Part shown: piece after piece, positions 1 through 12,012 of the stretch
Position numbering within the stretch: the stretch's first letter is position 1
Layout: each line of letters begins with the position of its first letter
DNA from: Sinohyriopsis cumingii
Lineage: Eukaryota > Mollusca > Bivalvia > Unionida > Unionidae
Assembly (NCBI GenBank): GCA_028554795.2
Contig: CM068839.1
Coordinates: 40,019,006 to 40,083,005 of the forward strand
Direction of reading: 5' to 3'
Length of the DNA stretch: 64,000 nt
Notes under the pieces: generated by a model
Databases searched by the model: none
Seen by the model: only the letters and a program-made list of their open reading frames with translations
Told to the model about the DNA's origin: nothing
Program-made: the position numbers and the translations under genes

Positions 1-2625
1 TAATGTGAATACTTAATATTGAAGCAAGGTTTGACAAAATGGGAATACATATTTATCTTTTAAATTATTACTTAATAATTTAACAATTTATTCTTACTAT
101 GTTATTTGTGGATTCATCCAAGTCTTTCCCAGCACACATGGCTGGTTAAAGCTTTTAGAGGAATCCCCTCGTAACTTTCAAGATACCTGCAGGTTTAAAA
201 ATATAAAGTTTCGAGGTTGTTCTAAAATTCTTAAATTCCGTTTCTATACTCACCTCCCTTCATGTGTTATATCTGCTGATCGGCTTTCCTTCCCGATCGT
301 CTTCGCCCAGTAGATCTTTATGACATAGTTTTATTTTATAATTTTGCTTTTAAAACTTTGCCGTATATGCTTTTCGTTCGAGTATAATTCTGGTCTACAT
401 AGTCAAATCTGTTCCGAGTTGTCATTATTTATCGTTAGCTAAAATATTTTAAACTGAGTGCATGTTTGTAAATTTACGCCGTGGAAACCAGAGTCAGGAG
501 GTTGGCCAAACAAGGGCCAAAACTTCTAAACTTGGTATTGCAAAACACTGGAAATGAAACCCATTCAAATTTTTCTGTTAAAACTGCTTACTAAATTTGA
601 CTGAAATCCAACAATCTGTGGCAAAGTTATGCTGTGGAAGCCAACTTAAGGACAGGCAAGTAGACGGTGTAATTTCTGTAAATGTTGAGGAATACTTAAA
701 ATCGACGTCATTCACGGTTTCAGCGATATAAAGCCGCATGCTAAATTTGGTTAAAATTCAAGGAATTCTGGTACAGTTATGCTATGGCAACCAATGGGAG
801 GAGGATGGTTTTGTTCTTGTTTTTGTTGTTGCTGTTGCTGTTGATTTCAATGGCACCTTTAATATATTACTGGTCATATAATGCCGTGGAAATGGGAGCA
901 AAGTGCCTTTCCGAAGTTTCTAACAAGCCAACTGACCAGGGCTGGCCAGGACAGGCAATGAAACCTTGACCCTTAGTATACAAGGCCAACTGAGCTCCCG
1001 TGAACGATAGGACATGCGGATATGATATCTTAGGGCCTCCATCAACTTTATCATGCAGGGCCCTATTTTCGTGAAGGCTAGAACTTATATGTTAAGTACA
1101 CACTCCTGTGTAAATATGTGACCCTGACTACAAGGTCAAGGAAGAGAACACGTGTATAAAATAATGAATTGGTTGTTCTTTGTGATGAGACAACCCCATC
1201 CATAAATAACGTTAAATCAAGAAAACAACCTGTAAATAAAACCTTATGTGTTACAAAAAAAGTAAAGGACTCTGATTTTGACAGCAAAATAAAAGAGGTT
1301 AAGAAAACAAATTCTGAAACAAATGAGGGAAATATGTTTTACAACGAAATGGACATTTTTAAAAATAACATGCTCCTGTATTAACAAAACTCATTTACAT
1401 GAATGTTCACTCAAACTCAAAATTGCGTTTTCATAGTCTTTTATTTGTTATATTGTTACAAAATTAACTATATGCATATAGTACTATCTTGAAGTCTTTA
1501 TTATTATATTATATTTCGATTTAATTTAGTTACTCTGATATGCTGAGTCTGAGTATGCGCCAAGGCTGAGGTGCGTCAATACAACACGGTCATTCGTATA
1601 ACACGTATATGATCGTGGATCCCATTTTGCTGGTTGAATTATATTTTTCCATGTAATTTACTTCAGTATAAGACAGCCTCTCCTGCATCACAGCACTCTT
1701 CTGACTCCACTAAACAGCGTTATAGGGCGATGTTAAGATTCTAGGTCTTAAACTATCTAACAGAAACATGCGAAACCAGCAAGTTTAGTAACGCTAACAA
1801 ATAATTTCTCTGACCTACAAACTGAACATCTAAGAGGAACTTACAGTATTGCTAATTAAATCCCAAATAATCTTAAATTCCTATTACAAGTCCAAATGTT
1901 CCTAATGAACTCCAGTAGTCTTAAATCTGCTGATGGATTAATAGTCTTCAATGTGTTGATATACCAATAGTCTTGACTTTGTTCCTGTACCACAATGACA
2001 CAATCCATTATGTCTCTAGTTAAGCTATCAATAACCCCAAAGTAGTGTTTTAGTCAAAACAGTCAATGGTCACTTTGTAATGCCAATTAATTATTTACAT
2101 AAATAATTCCTCTCAAACTATTCACAAACTCAACCATATATCTGATTATTGATTTCCATAGCATAATATGAAATAAGAATGAATTGTATACCAAATTCCT
2201 TTATATACTAATTTCACACGTCCTAAAACACAATAAAATTTAATAGGGAAAAATCGGGTTTTGGGACTCGTATCAATGTAAATATCTTGTCTACTTCTTA
2301 TATTGTAATTGAACAAATATCAGGTAGGTATTGCCCTCAATCACGGACAAAGATTAAGCACACGATATAAAATAAACATCCAAAAGAGAGGGACCACTAT
2401 ATATATCTGTTTAATACACCAATTTTGCAGACCAATTTATTTTTATTGAGTGACCGCTGCTTTCGTGTCAGTACCTTCCAGTGTTCTAAATTCTAGAGAA
2501 TCACAGTTAAGCTGTCGGGTACCAGTAACGGGTATTCCACGGAAGGACGTTACCAAGTGGAATATTGATTAATTACTCTTGACGATGTTTGCTGTATCCA
2601 GTTGGGTTGATCTATATCACTATCA

Positions 2626-2628
<3 letters not shown>

Positions 2629-2696
<68 letters not shown>

Positions 2697-2697
2697 G
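2629..2697. repeat. (TG)n-(AG)n compound microsatellite
   Basis: About 16 TG units run straight into an AG-rich tract. A simple repeat. Confidence 0.97.
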
Positions 2698-2830
2698 ATG
2701 CAAGTAACATGCATGGTAGACATTAGCAAATCTTCAAATTTATCGTGCCATCTTGTAAAAGAGCAATGAAAGAAAATGTTAAATTGCGGGAGGAAAAATG
2801 AAATATCATGAGGAAAAATCTGGTTTCCAC

Positions 2831-2871
<41 letters not shown>

Positions 2872-2892
2872 TAAAGAGAGAGAGAGAGAGAT
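2831..2892. repeat. (GA)n microsatellite
   Basis: An interrupted GA tract of about 60 bases, 130 bases downstream of the previous microsatellite. Confidence 0.97.
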
Positions 2893-4069
2893 TAACAACA
2901 TTGAATAGTTATTCGAAATTGATTTTAAAAAATCGAAATGAAATGTTGGACACTGAAAACTAATTGAATGAACCGTCACCCTCTAAATGATCAATGAAAG
3001 TTAAACATAGAATTGCGAAACACAAAACTGATTCCGTGCGAAATAAGAAAGTGAAAAAGAAATAGCCATAACAGTTGCTCCACAAATGAAATTCAGAAAT
3101 ATGCCATAGTATTGTGGTCCTTATATTCAGTTTGATATATCTTTTGCATAGTCTGAGTTTCCTTGGACAATTCGATCCCATTTAAGATATTTTGACATTT
3201 TATGTTGGGGGGGGGGGGTGGGGTGGTGTCAAAGCCCATTACCTATTGAAAAGTTGGAATTCGCCGACTCCATCCAGTATTGGCAAGGGTAGCCACTTAC
3301 TACTGGGCCTAGCAATATTAGATAACCTTACATCGGGACCTACCTGTATGAAATCGATAGGAAGATGATGATGTATATTCTCGAACATTACAGAACAATC
3401 ACTGTCTTTAATTTATTGACAGTCCACACGAAAATATAGAACACGAGGTCAATACTACGTATGATACTCCGATATATGCAGTTTGATGCATTTGGACCAC
3501 CTCTGCAATTTACGAAACGACACGTTGCGAATGCATCGAATTACTGTTTTATTGGCAACTTTTCGTCCACTCCCATATTTTATCAAATCACAGAAATAGG
3601 CATGGTAGTAGAAGAAGATGAAAGTTTATATTTGGAAGAGAAAATTCCGGCGAACAAAATGTATGACATCAGGGATCCATGGTAATGTGATACCAACATA
3701 AAACCCCTTTCCAATGTTGTGCACAAAATATTTGAAGAAAAGAAAAATGAACAAATCACGTGATATTTATTAAAACCGAAAGGGCACACAATTTTCAACA
3801 TGTTCATTTTCAGCACAACGATTATTAAAAGATACCAGAAGAAACTGGGTTGATATGTGCCATTGAGAATAATATTTTAAACTAACTGTCTTCACATGTT
3901 ACAATATGGCTGTAGAAACGAAACAAATTCACAATCGGAATATCAACGGCCTAGCTGTTTTATGACGCACTCCGATGGAGGCAATTCAACAAATCCATCA
4001 AATTTATGCTTATTCCTACAACTTTTTCCGAGTTAATTTTTTCTCTACTTCTCGGAGATGGTCGATAGG

Positions 4070-4191
<122 letters not shown>

Positions 4192-4756
4192 TTTGTCCAC
4201 AGACTTTGATGCAGTGGTAAGGCAATATAGTGACTATATGTAGTGACATGAATGAAATGCCACTGACATCTACGAATACTCCTATTTAGTCGCAATAAGT
4301 GAATTTTCAATAACACTTGGATAAGCTCAACATGGGTGCTTTTTCTTTACATGCTGTTTTCAAATAAAAGGATTCTAGTCATTCCTGAACCACCCTGACA
4401 GTAGTACTTAAAGAAAGGTACGAAAGCCTGTATTGGCCAAATGCAGAAGTTTGTGATGAAGACAATAACGCCATTCTTCGTGTATTTTGTTGATAATAAT
4501 TACATAATGTTTTAGTCAAAAAAAATTATGATGGTCACCAAAATTAAGAGGAATGTTCATATTTTCTGCTCATATATCTCACTGAATGCTGAATGATTTA
4601 TTATACCACAACTGGTTAATTCAGTTTTCTAAACTTTATTAATTATTGAATCTTCATTAAAATCTTTAACCATTGTCGTGGTACCTTAATAATGGGTTCA
4701 AGGAAATATATAAGAAAAACGTGACGTTGACCAGAACCAGGACCGACAAGAGGGTG

Positions 4757-4757
<1 letters not shown>

Positions 4758-4827
<70 letters not shown>
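4758..4827. repeat. (TA)n microsatellite
   Basis: About 35 uninterrupted TA units. Confidence 0.97.
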
Positions 4828-4830
<3 letters not shown>

Positions 4831-7680
4831 AAAAGTAGGTATTTAAGGAACGTTGTATAATTCTCTTTGCTATTATCAGTACTCACCTCAACTACTTTCA
4901 ATAGGGAAAGTGATAGCCATCGGTTTACAGGTTCGGTACGCGTGAAATATTATTGTCAGTCAAGGGACCAGGTTGCCTGCAGAAGACCAATATGGAAGCC
5001 CCCTGTACCTAGGCATCGTGATGTTTTCCACGTGCACTGTGTGCAAGGCCCAATGTATATGACAAATTTAACGCTCGTTGCATCTTGATAAGTCTTCATG
5101 CATCAAGATAATTACAATGCAATAGCTCAACACTATCACAATGCCGTGATCTATTTTGCGTAAAATACAATAAAAAATTGCTTATTTTAGTTCTATAAAT
5201 ACTTGTTTTCCGTAATACCGACTGTTCCTGAAAATCTAAATGACGCTTTTTAAAGTTAATAATATAAAACTTTAAACTCATTACTTACGATACGCGGTAT
5301 TTAACTATACCACACCCACCCATCCATTAGGCCAATTCGTAATACCAACAGCCCTTAATAAAATGTGTCTAGTAAGATTAAGTTTACCCTGAAGGCTCGG
5401 TCAACCTAGCCTTTCCCATTGTACAGACCAGTTCAACTCTTATAAGAATAATATGTGCATGTGGCCAGTATGTATGTACAATTAAAACTCTCTGTAAAAG
5501 ACATTCCATAGTCTTTGAATTTTGTTCTCTATATTTTACGATGCCCCAAAGTATGCAATGGACCAACCAATGGTGTAGATGCAGCTAGTATGGCAATACC
5601 ATTTTAGAAATTTAAATAGACCCCATAGCAGATAAGAAAGTGAATTAACAACTTAACTCAATTTTTGTCTCTAGTAAATATACTTACTTGAGTTTAATGG
5701 CCACCAGCATTACAATGGTCATATGGTTCCAATTAAAGGTAAAGTTCTACAGATACAAGTAATAGTAGCAGCTTACAGCAAAGTCGAACAATACAAAAGA
5801 ATTGCGCAAATACATTAGGAACATAAACTTTACATTTAACGTAAACACGAAACACTACAAGAAAGAAAAAATTCTTTAAATTGCTTGGAAGGAATATGAA
5901 ATGATAAATAATTAAAAAAATTATTCAACAAACCTGACAAATTCAGTGTCTACTGCTGAGCCGAGCCTAAAACTATCTTCCTCGCTTTTTCGGTTTTAAT
6001 CAGCATAGGTACAGAGGTGTGTTTGAAGATTACAGAGAGTTCCACCTGGATCTTGTCTGCTTAAATATCATGGTTTGCTGATGTCAACAGTAGTTAGGTC
6101 AAGTGCATCAAGTACAGTAAACAACAACCAACCGGTATTTCAAAGTAGGCCTTGTTCTAAATCTAGTTTTGCTAATATGGCGGTGCCTACGTGGCGTCAC
6201 AAAAGCTGTCGTGAAGTTAAGTAAACGAAAGAAACATATAAAGGCTCCGACAAACATTAGTTATATGAATCGGGTTGCCGTAATAAACTGCTGATACGTC
6301 CTTTATATATGACGTCATTATAAACAAGGTACGTGTAAGGCTTTCCAATCAATCGGATCTTCCTCTGCCTTTTCGTTAAGTTGAGGAAGAAACGTCAGAT
6401 GTAATTGGTCGCCATTGACAACTATATTCTGAACTAATTGTGTTCATATGTACAATACAAGCTCAAATCACATTATTTTCCCTATATATTCCATACATTT
6501 GTTTCTTGATATTGAAATTTGCACTATGTCCAAATCCTGATAAAATTCTTTGCTGATATAAAGCATCTTTAACGGTGAACTTACGGCGAAGTTACGGTCA
6601 AAGGTTATCGGGCATTATGTCCCAAAAAGAGATTAGTTTGTAAACAAAGCAACGTGCAAATGATCACAGATTTATCTTATGGATCAGCATCCGTGCTTCG
6701 TTGTTCTTTGTGCACTGTCTCCAAAATAAATATAGTCAGCCACACGATAATGCTCATATTCTACAGAATAATTTTTTTTTACCTTTAACTCAACCAAAAA
6801 AAAATGTTGTAACATGTGGTGCACTCTGCTAGTGGCAAATCATCAAACACGTGAAACTAATGTGTATTCCTACAACTACTTCAGAGCTTTTTCACGCTCT
6901 GACGTAAATTGCTGAGCGATGTCCCATAGTTTGCCAATGTCTTTTCCTATCTTTGGCCGAAAGAGTCTAGTGTCTTCCGATTGGCTGAAACGTTGACCAT
7001 TCTCCAAACGTTAGATATTTGCTGCAAACTTAAACCTGTTGACCAATTGTTTAAAACACTGTCCTGTTGACCATTGTCAATGTACGTTGTTTTCATTCAT
7101 TTGCAGATTTTTCTGACACAGGTACGCGTTTTTGATGGTTTTCTGGTTGTTGTCACACACACACACAAAAAAAGAAATATTAAAAAATACAAAATGACAT
7201 TTCAAGGAAACGTTTTTATGTAACATACACATCTGACAGACTACTGAATGGCAATAAAGCATCATAATCGTCTAGAAAGTAGTTCGTTTATTGCAGTTAC
7301 TGCACTTGTGACATTATAGTATTCTAAAAACTTATTGTATTCTCAAATAAAAACACAAGTAATATTAATGGAAAAAGGACACACCCTTCCACAAGATGAT
7401 GGACGTTTTTCAATCTTTAGAATAATACTAAGGCATATCTTTACCAATCAAATTAGGAATATATTGAAAAATATGTTGTTTACGTATTAAATTCTATTTC
7501 TTTTATTAGGTGCAAAACAAGGATTATTCGTTACTTTAAATATTTATTATCTGTAACGATAAATAATAGCAAGAGACGATAGTATTATTATTATTAAGTA
7601 GTGACTGCGTGATTAAAATATTTCTTTGTTGCAAACATTAAAAAGTGATAAATCACACAAAAGTATGGTTTATGTTATTT

Positions 7681-8917
7681 CCATTTACTGTATTGTCATT
7701 TGTATTTTTTATTAACCACATTACGATGAAGAAAAAATATTTTATTCTGGCTGTCATTATTAAAAGTAAAAGATATCATTTTTTTAATATAAAATATAGG
7801 ACAAATGAGGATCATATTTATATCAATGATTATCATAATGATGGTACGGTCGTTTACAGTCATTAGACTATCACATAACAAGGTACTTTTGTTTAAAATC
7901 TGTGATACTGGTCTTGAGTTACATACATATATCAAGAAAAATGACCACTGCATCCGGTTCACTAAAGCATAATCATCAAGACTGTATTTAGTTAAGAATA
8001 TGTATTGTACTTGTAGTAATTATTGAGCAAGAAGCAAGTAGACATTAATGAAAATTGAGTCATTAAAGTTTAATTTATTTTTTCGTTGATCATCAGATTT
8101 ACTATTTAAAAAAACAACAGTTTTATTTATATTTGTTAATATTTTTTAAAACCAATGTTTGTGGCCAAGTTGAAAGATTTGACCTCGTTCCCTTTAAAGT
8201 CCTTTTAAAACTGGAGAAGCTTTGATAACAATCTGGGAATATTTACACACGTCGTTGTGTCATTTTTAAGAACAACTATGATGACGAGCCTCTAAGTTTT
8301 CCGGTATTGGCCTTGATGGCCTTGATCTGATCCTAGTTTACATCAACAAACCATCATATTAAACAGACCAGACCAGATTGAGGCGGTTCGGCTTTTAATC
8401 TCCAAACAACCCTCCGTATCTATGCTACTAGAAACCAAAGTGTGGTTATCATCATTATTACATCATATTTTATCTAATCTCGACCAGCAAAGAGTCTTTC
8501 TTTCTATCTTTCTTTCTTTCTTTCTTCTCTGGAAAATGTACAAATGAATTAAAGTAACGGACATTGACAATGGTCAGCAGGTCAACGCCTCAACACCTTC
8601 TCACTAGATTCTGTACTGGTCAGCAAATGTCAAACTCCTCTGCGTTTTAGTACGATACTACATTAAATTTGTGTCTCCAGACTGGTTAGTCAGTGTTGTT
8701 GTTTGGAAGTTTGGAAATTCCCCCACCCCCTTGAACTACAGTCATTGGTTGATAGCTTCACATAAGAGTGGTGCATTATGGGGGGAAAAGTACAGTGATT
8801 CAGCACTTTTACTAAAGATGAAGAATGGTAGTTGACCTTACCAAGGTTCATGTCACTGCACAAAAAGAGCGCCGCAATTCAGCGTTTTAGCACTCCATCC
8901 CCCTACACCCCCCCTCC
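7681..8917. repeat. Tandem duplication, unit A (carries the empty site)
   Basis: A 1237-bp segment is repeated directly downstream (8918-9575 continued at 26651-27237), starting at 'ccatttactgtattg' in both units. The two units differ by scattered substitutions and small indels, for example one extra 'ggccttgat' in unit A, so they are a few per cent diverged by eye. Unit A is uninterrupted at the point where P1 sits in unit B and reads 'catcaACAAAccatc' at about 8341-8355, so it preserves the pre-insertion site. A (TTTC)n stretch lies at about 8496-8525. No gene is recognised; the short frames over 7645-7962 recur in both units but show no domain. Confidence 0.9.
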
Positions 8918-9575
8918 CCATTTACTGTATTGTCATTTGTATTTTTTATTAATTACATTACGATGAAGAAAAAATATTTTATTCTGGCTGTCATTATTAA
9001 AAGTAAAAGATATCATTTTTTAAATATAAAATATAGGACAAATGATGATCATATTTATATCAATGATTATCATAATGATGGTACGGTCGTTTACAGTCAT
9101 TAGACTATCACATAACAAGGTACTTTTGTTTAAAATCTATGATACTGGTCTTGAGTTACATACATATATCAAGAAAAATGACCACTGCATCCGGTTCACT
9201 AAAGCATAATCATCAACACTGTATTTAGTTAAGAATATTTATTGTACTTGTAGTAATTATTGAGCAAGAAGCAAGTAGACATTAATGAAAATTGAGTCAT
9301 TAAAGTTTAATTTTTTTTGCGTTGATCATCAAATTTACTAAAAAAAAAGTTTTATTTCAATTTGTTAATATTTTTTAAAACCAATGTTTGTGGCCAAGTT
9401 GAAAGATTTGACCTCGTTCCCTTTAAAGTTCTTTTAAAACTGGAGAAGCTTTGATAACAATCTCATCTGGGAATATTTACACACGTCGTTGTGTCATTTT
9501 TAAGAACAACTATGATGACGAGCCTCTAAGTTTTCCGGTATTGGCCTTGATCTGATCCTAGTTTACATCAACAAA
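8918..9575. repeat. Tandem duplication, unit B, left part
   Basis: Second copy of the 1.24-kb unit. It runs to ACAAA at 9571-9575, where P1 begins. The unit resumes after P1 at 26651. Confidence 0.9.
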
Positions 9576-9829
9576 AGCAGCAGAGAGGGTGAACAGACCA
9601 TAGAATTCCGACAAAACAAATAAAACAAACAAATAAATCATCTCGTAGAAAGGTCAAGATTTTACAAATGAACTTTTCCTTGAGATGTTTTATTTCTGTA
9701 ATGGACGATTGTACTAATAAAACCTCAGTTCGAAATAGTATCTGAAAAAATAAAGTACTCTACGTGTTTATTTATTTCTTGTTTATTTTTTTGACGACCA
9801 ACGTTGGTAGGTACCCTCTCTGCTGCTCC
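9576..9829 (+). repeat. P1 left terminal inverted repeat
   Basis: 254 bp, reverse complement of 26397-26650 with one mismatch. It starts AGCAGCAGAGAGGGT and ends ACCCTCTCTGCTGCT plus CC, so the repeat is itself bounded by a perfect 15-bp inverted repeat (9576-9590 and 9813-9827). The preceding ACAAA (9571-9575) is the target duplication. The ATPase stop codon lies 5 bp inside. Confidence 0.96.
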
Positions 9830-9834
9830 CCCTG

Positions 9835-10500
9835 TTACCCAAATATTTTATCAATACCCACACGATATCTTGTTCTTGGATCATGTAAATTTATTGTTAT
9901 AAATCCATGCGGGGTAGCTTGCGCTCGTGAGAAGAAATTTTTGAATTTAATTATATCCATGTCACCACCACACCAAGTTTGATGAATATTTCGCAGCGTG
10001 TGTGTGTCTACGCCATTAAACACAACTAAAATGTTGCAGTTGTCTCTGATCACCTTCGGAATTTGTGTATATCGTTGAGTAACATAGATCACGTCTGTAT
10101 TTTTATGTCTCCCTCGGGAAAATATTCTGGCTGGATTTGATTGTTTATCTAGCATCACATCGTCGTATACAACTAAATTATTAATAAATCCGTCTATGGA
10201 ATCTACGGATGGTGCTTCATCAATATCGGTTATAAACTTTATAACATCATTATCTTCATCCAGTAATCGTGCGTTTTCATTGAAATCTTTAAGTACATCA
10301 TAACATCGCTGATCATCAACGGATGGTGCTACTAAATATAATTTATCCCATTTCAACCATCTCATTATCAGATTAAGTAATAATTGCGTCTTACCCGATC
10401 CAGATGGTCCTATGATAATCATTCTGATGGAGTTCGGTAGCGCAGGATGATGCTTAACTGGCTCTCGCTGCCGAGTTGCTGAGAAATCAATTATATCCAT
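9835..10500 (-). CDS. A32-like genome-packaging ATPase (FtsK/HerA type)
   Basis: 221 aa. The Walker A motif GPSGSGKT is at residues 31-38. A Walker B-like LVVYDDV lies at about 109-115, followed by an 'IYVTQRY' sensor-like strand near 140. This matches the packaging ATPase of Polintons, adintoviruses and related viruses, which is thought to pump the genome into the procapsid. The start ATG (10500) is only 12 bp from the divergent ATG of the next gene, and the stop is 5 bp from the left terminal repeat. The AT-rich gap 10501-10512 must serve both directions. The family call is firm; the packaging role is known from the family. Confidence 0.9.
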   Translation of the reverse strand: MDIIDFSATRQREPVKHHPALPNSIRMIIIGPSGSGKTQLLLNLIMRWLKWDKLYLVAPSVDDQRCYDVLKDFNENARLLDEDNDVIKFITDIDEAPSVDSIDGFINNLVVYDDVMLDKQSNPARIFSRGRHKNTDVIYVTQRYTQIPKVIRDNCNILVVFNGVDTHTLRNIHQTWCGGDMDIIKFKNFFSRAQATPHGFITINLHDPRTRYRVGIDKIFG

Positions 10501-10512
10501 ATATATTATAAC
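10501..10512. promoter_or_regulatory. 12-bp divergent intergenic gap with TATTATA-type motif
   Basis: Only 'atatattataac' separates two divergent start codons. Read on either strand it gives a TATTATA/TTATAATA motif directly against ATG, the same arrangement seen before most P1 genes. Transcripts must either begin almost at the start codon or begin inside the opposite gene. Confidence 0.5.
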
Positions 10513-11013
10513 ATGAATTTATATTGTTTACGCTGTAGAGTTAAAACTCTAACTACTGATTTAGCCACGGTTACAACAAAAAATAAAAAAATAGCGTACG
10601 GTGGAAAATGTTCTATATGCGGTAGAAAGAAATTTTCGTTTTTACCTAATAAGCGCGGTGGTGATATTGCTAATTTGATGTCAAAGTTTCCAGGTGCTCC
10701 ATGGGCTAAATACAGTGGAGAAAAACATCTACCAGGATATAATTATTGCGGTCCTGGTACCAGACTCGATATCAGGCTCGATAATCAGGATCAACCAAAA
10801 CCAGGCGAGGAACCAATAAACGCTATTGATCGAGCTTGTCATGCTCATGATGTAGCTTATAAAAGTCAAAATCTACAAGATAGGCATATTGCAGATGTAA
10901 AATTAATTCATTCATTAAATTCTATAAAAAATAAAAATATTAGAGAATCATTAGCTAATTGGTTAGTAAGATCCTCGATGAAAGGTAAATTAGCGATTGG
11001 GGCTGGTAATTAA
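10513..11013 (+). CDS. Zinc-ribbon plus parvovirus-type phospholipase A2 domain protein
   Basis: 166 aa. The N-terminus has two CxxC pairs (C5/C8 and C33/C36), resembling the short DUF5679-type zinc ribbon found in adenovirus- and Polinton-like proteins. Residues 74-125 carry a PLA2 signature: calcium-loop-like YCGPGT at 78-83, then D106-x2-C109-x2-H112-D113-x2-Y116, the His-Asp active-site pattern also used by parvovirus VP1. In parvoviruses this domain lets the capsid breach endosomal membranes, so a virion entry role is the natural inference here. The integrase follows 2 bp downstream on the same strand. Both domain calls are by motif. Confidence 0.82.
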   Translation: MNLYCLRCRVKTLTTDLATVTTKNKKIAYGGKCSICGRKKFSFLPNKRGGDIANLMSKFPGAPWAKYSGEKHLPGYNYCGPGTRLDIRLDNQDQPKPGEEPINAIDRACHAHDVAYKSQNLQDRHIADVKLIHSLNSIKNKNIRESLANWLVRSSMKGKLAIGAGN

Positions 11014-11015
11014 TA

Positions 11016-12002
11016 ATGGAATCAATTTATTATTCACCGAGAGGATACTGGAGAGGCAAAGCAGCAATTGGTAAACTCGCTGATGCAGCGGCGGTTAAAC
11101 ATTCTACTGCTAGCGCGTGGTTGTCCAGGCAGGCAATATGGCAAATTTATCTACCACGTCCTAAACAAATTCAGTACGCGTATTTCGATGTCAGTGTTCC
11201 TAATGAAGTTCATCAAGCTGATATTCTGTTTTTACCGCATGATACTGTGCGTGGAAAAACGTACAAGTACGCGTTAACCGTAGTTGATGTTGCAAGTAGA
11301 TATAAAGAAGCAGAGCCGCTATCGGCGAAAACATCATCTGAAGTAGCCGATGCGTTTGAACGAATTTATCAACGAGGACTCGGACCACAAGGTGGTCTAC
11401 GATGGCCGCAGCTACTACAGGTTGATCCTGGTAAGGAATTTCTTGGTCCAGTATCATCGCTGATGAAACAACATAATACCAAAATACGACGAGGTCATAC
11501 TGCAATTCACCGTGATCAAGCAATTGTTGAGCGATTTAATCGAACACTTGCTGAGCGGTTATTTGGATATCAATACGCGAGGGAATTTATTCAGGATAAA
11601 AGATCTCGCGAATGGGTGGCAAGATTACCAGGCGTGATAGCTGCATTAAATAATGAGATTACACGAACAACCAACATGAAACCCATTAGCGCGGTCACAA
11701 AAAAAAATATACCAACACAACGGAAAGATGCTGGAAAACAAAAAATATTAGGTGATGTTACAGTCAGATATTTATATGAGCCTGGTGAACTTGAAGGTGG
11801 TAAAGCGAGAGCAACTGATCCTATTTGGAGTGTTACCACACACAAAATATCTACCGTGACAAGATCCACTGGAAGAAACGTAGGCGTTTCCAGACCTGCA
11901 ATCTACAGATTAGATTCGGCCGCTCCTCAACGTGGATTTACACGTGAACAACTACAAATAATTCCCGCGGATACACAACTACCACCGCGATCACTCCGGT
12001 GA
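11016..12002 (+). CDS. Retroviral-type (rve) DDE integrase
   Basis: 328 aa. The catalytic core shows D69 (QADILF), D137 (QVDPGKEF) and E172 (IVERFNRTL), a D-x67-D-x34-E spacing typical of retrovirus, LTR-element and Polinton integrases. The N-terminal 40 residues are not a clear HHCC zinc finger. The C-terminal 100 residues are basic and may bind DNA or chromatin. It would catalyse end processing and strand transfer of P1. The start is ATG directly after 'aattaata', 2 bp after the stop of the PLA2 gene, so the two are probably co-expressed. It converges tail to tail with the next gene at 12013, with a hairpin at the junction. Confidence 0.93.
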   Translation: MESIYYSPRGYWRGKAAIGKLADAAAVKHSTASAWLSRQAIWQIYLPRPKQIQYAYFDVSVPNEVHQADILFLPHDTVRGKTYKYALTVVDVASRYKEAEPLSAKTSSEVADAFERIYQRGLGPQGGLRWPQLLQVDPGKEFLGPVSSLMKQHNTKIRRGHTAIHRDQAIVERFNRTLAERLFGYQYAREFIQDKRSREWVARLPGVIAALNNEITRTTNMKPISAVTKKNIPTQRKDAGKQKILGDVTVRYLYEPGELEGGKARATDPIWSVTTHKISTVTRSTGRNVGVSRPAIYRLDSAAPQRGFTREQLQIIPADTQLPPRSLR

Positions 12003-12012
12003 TTTCGATCAC

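Noticed and set aside
7645-7962. Conserved frames in both units of the tandem duplication as a gene
   Set aside because: Conservation is explained by the recent duplication. The frames are AT-rich and lack any domain.
11200-11869. Minus-strand frames of 92-107 codons under the integrase
   Set aside because: Shadows of the integrase coding strand.
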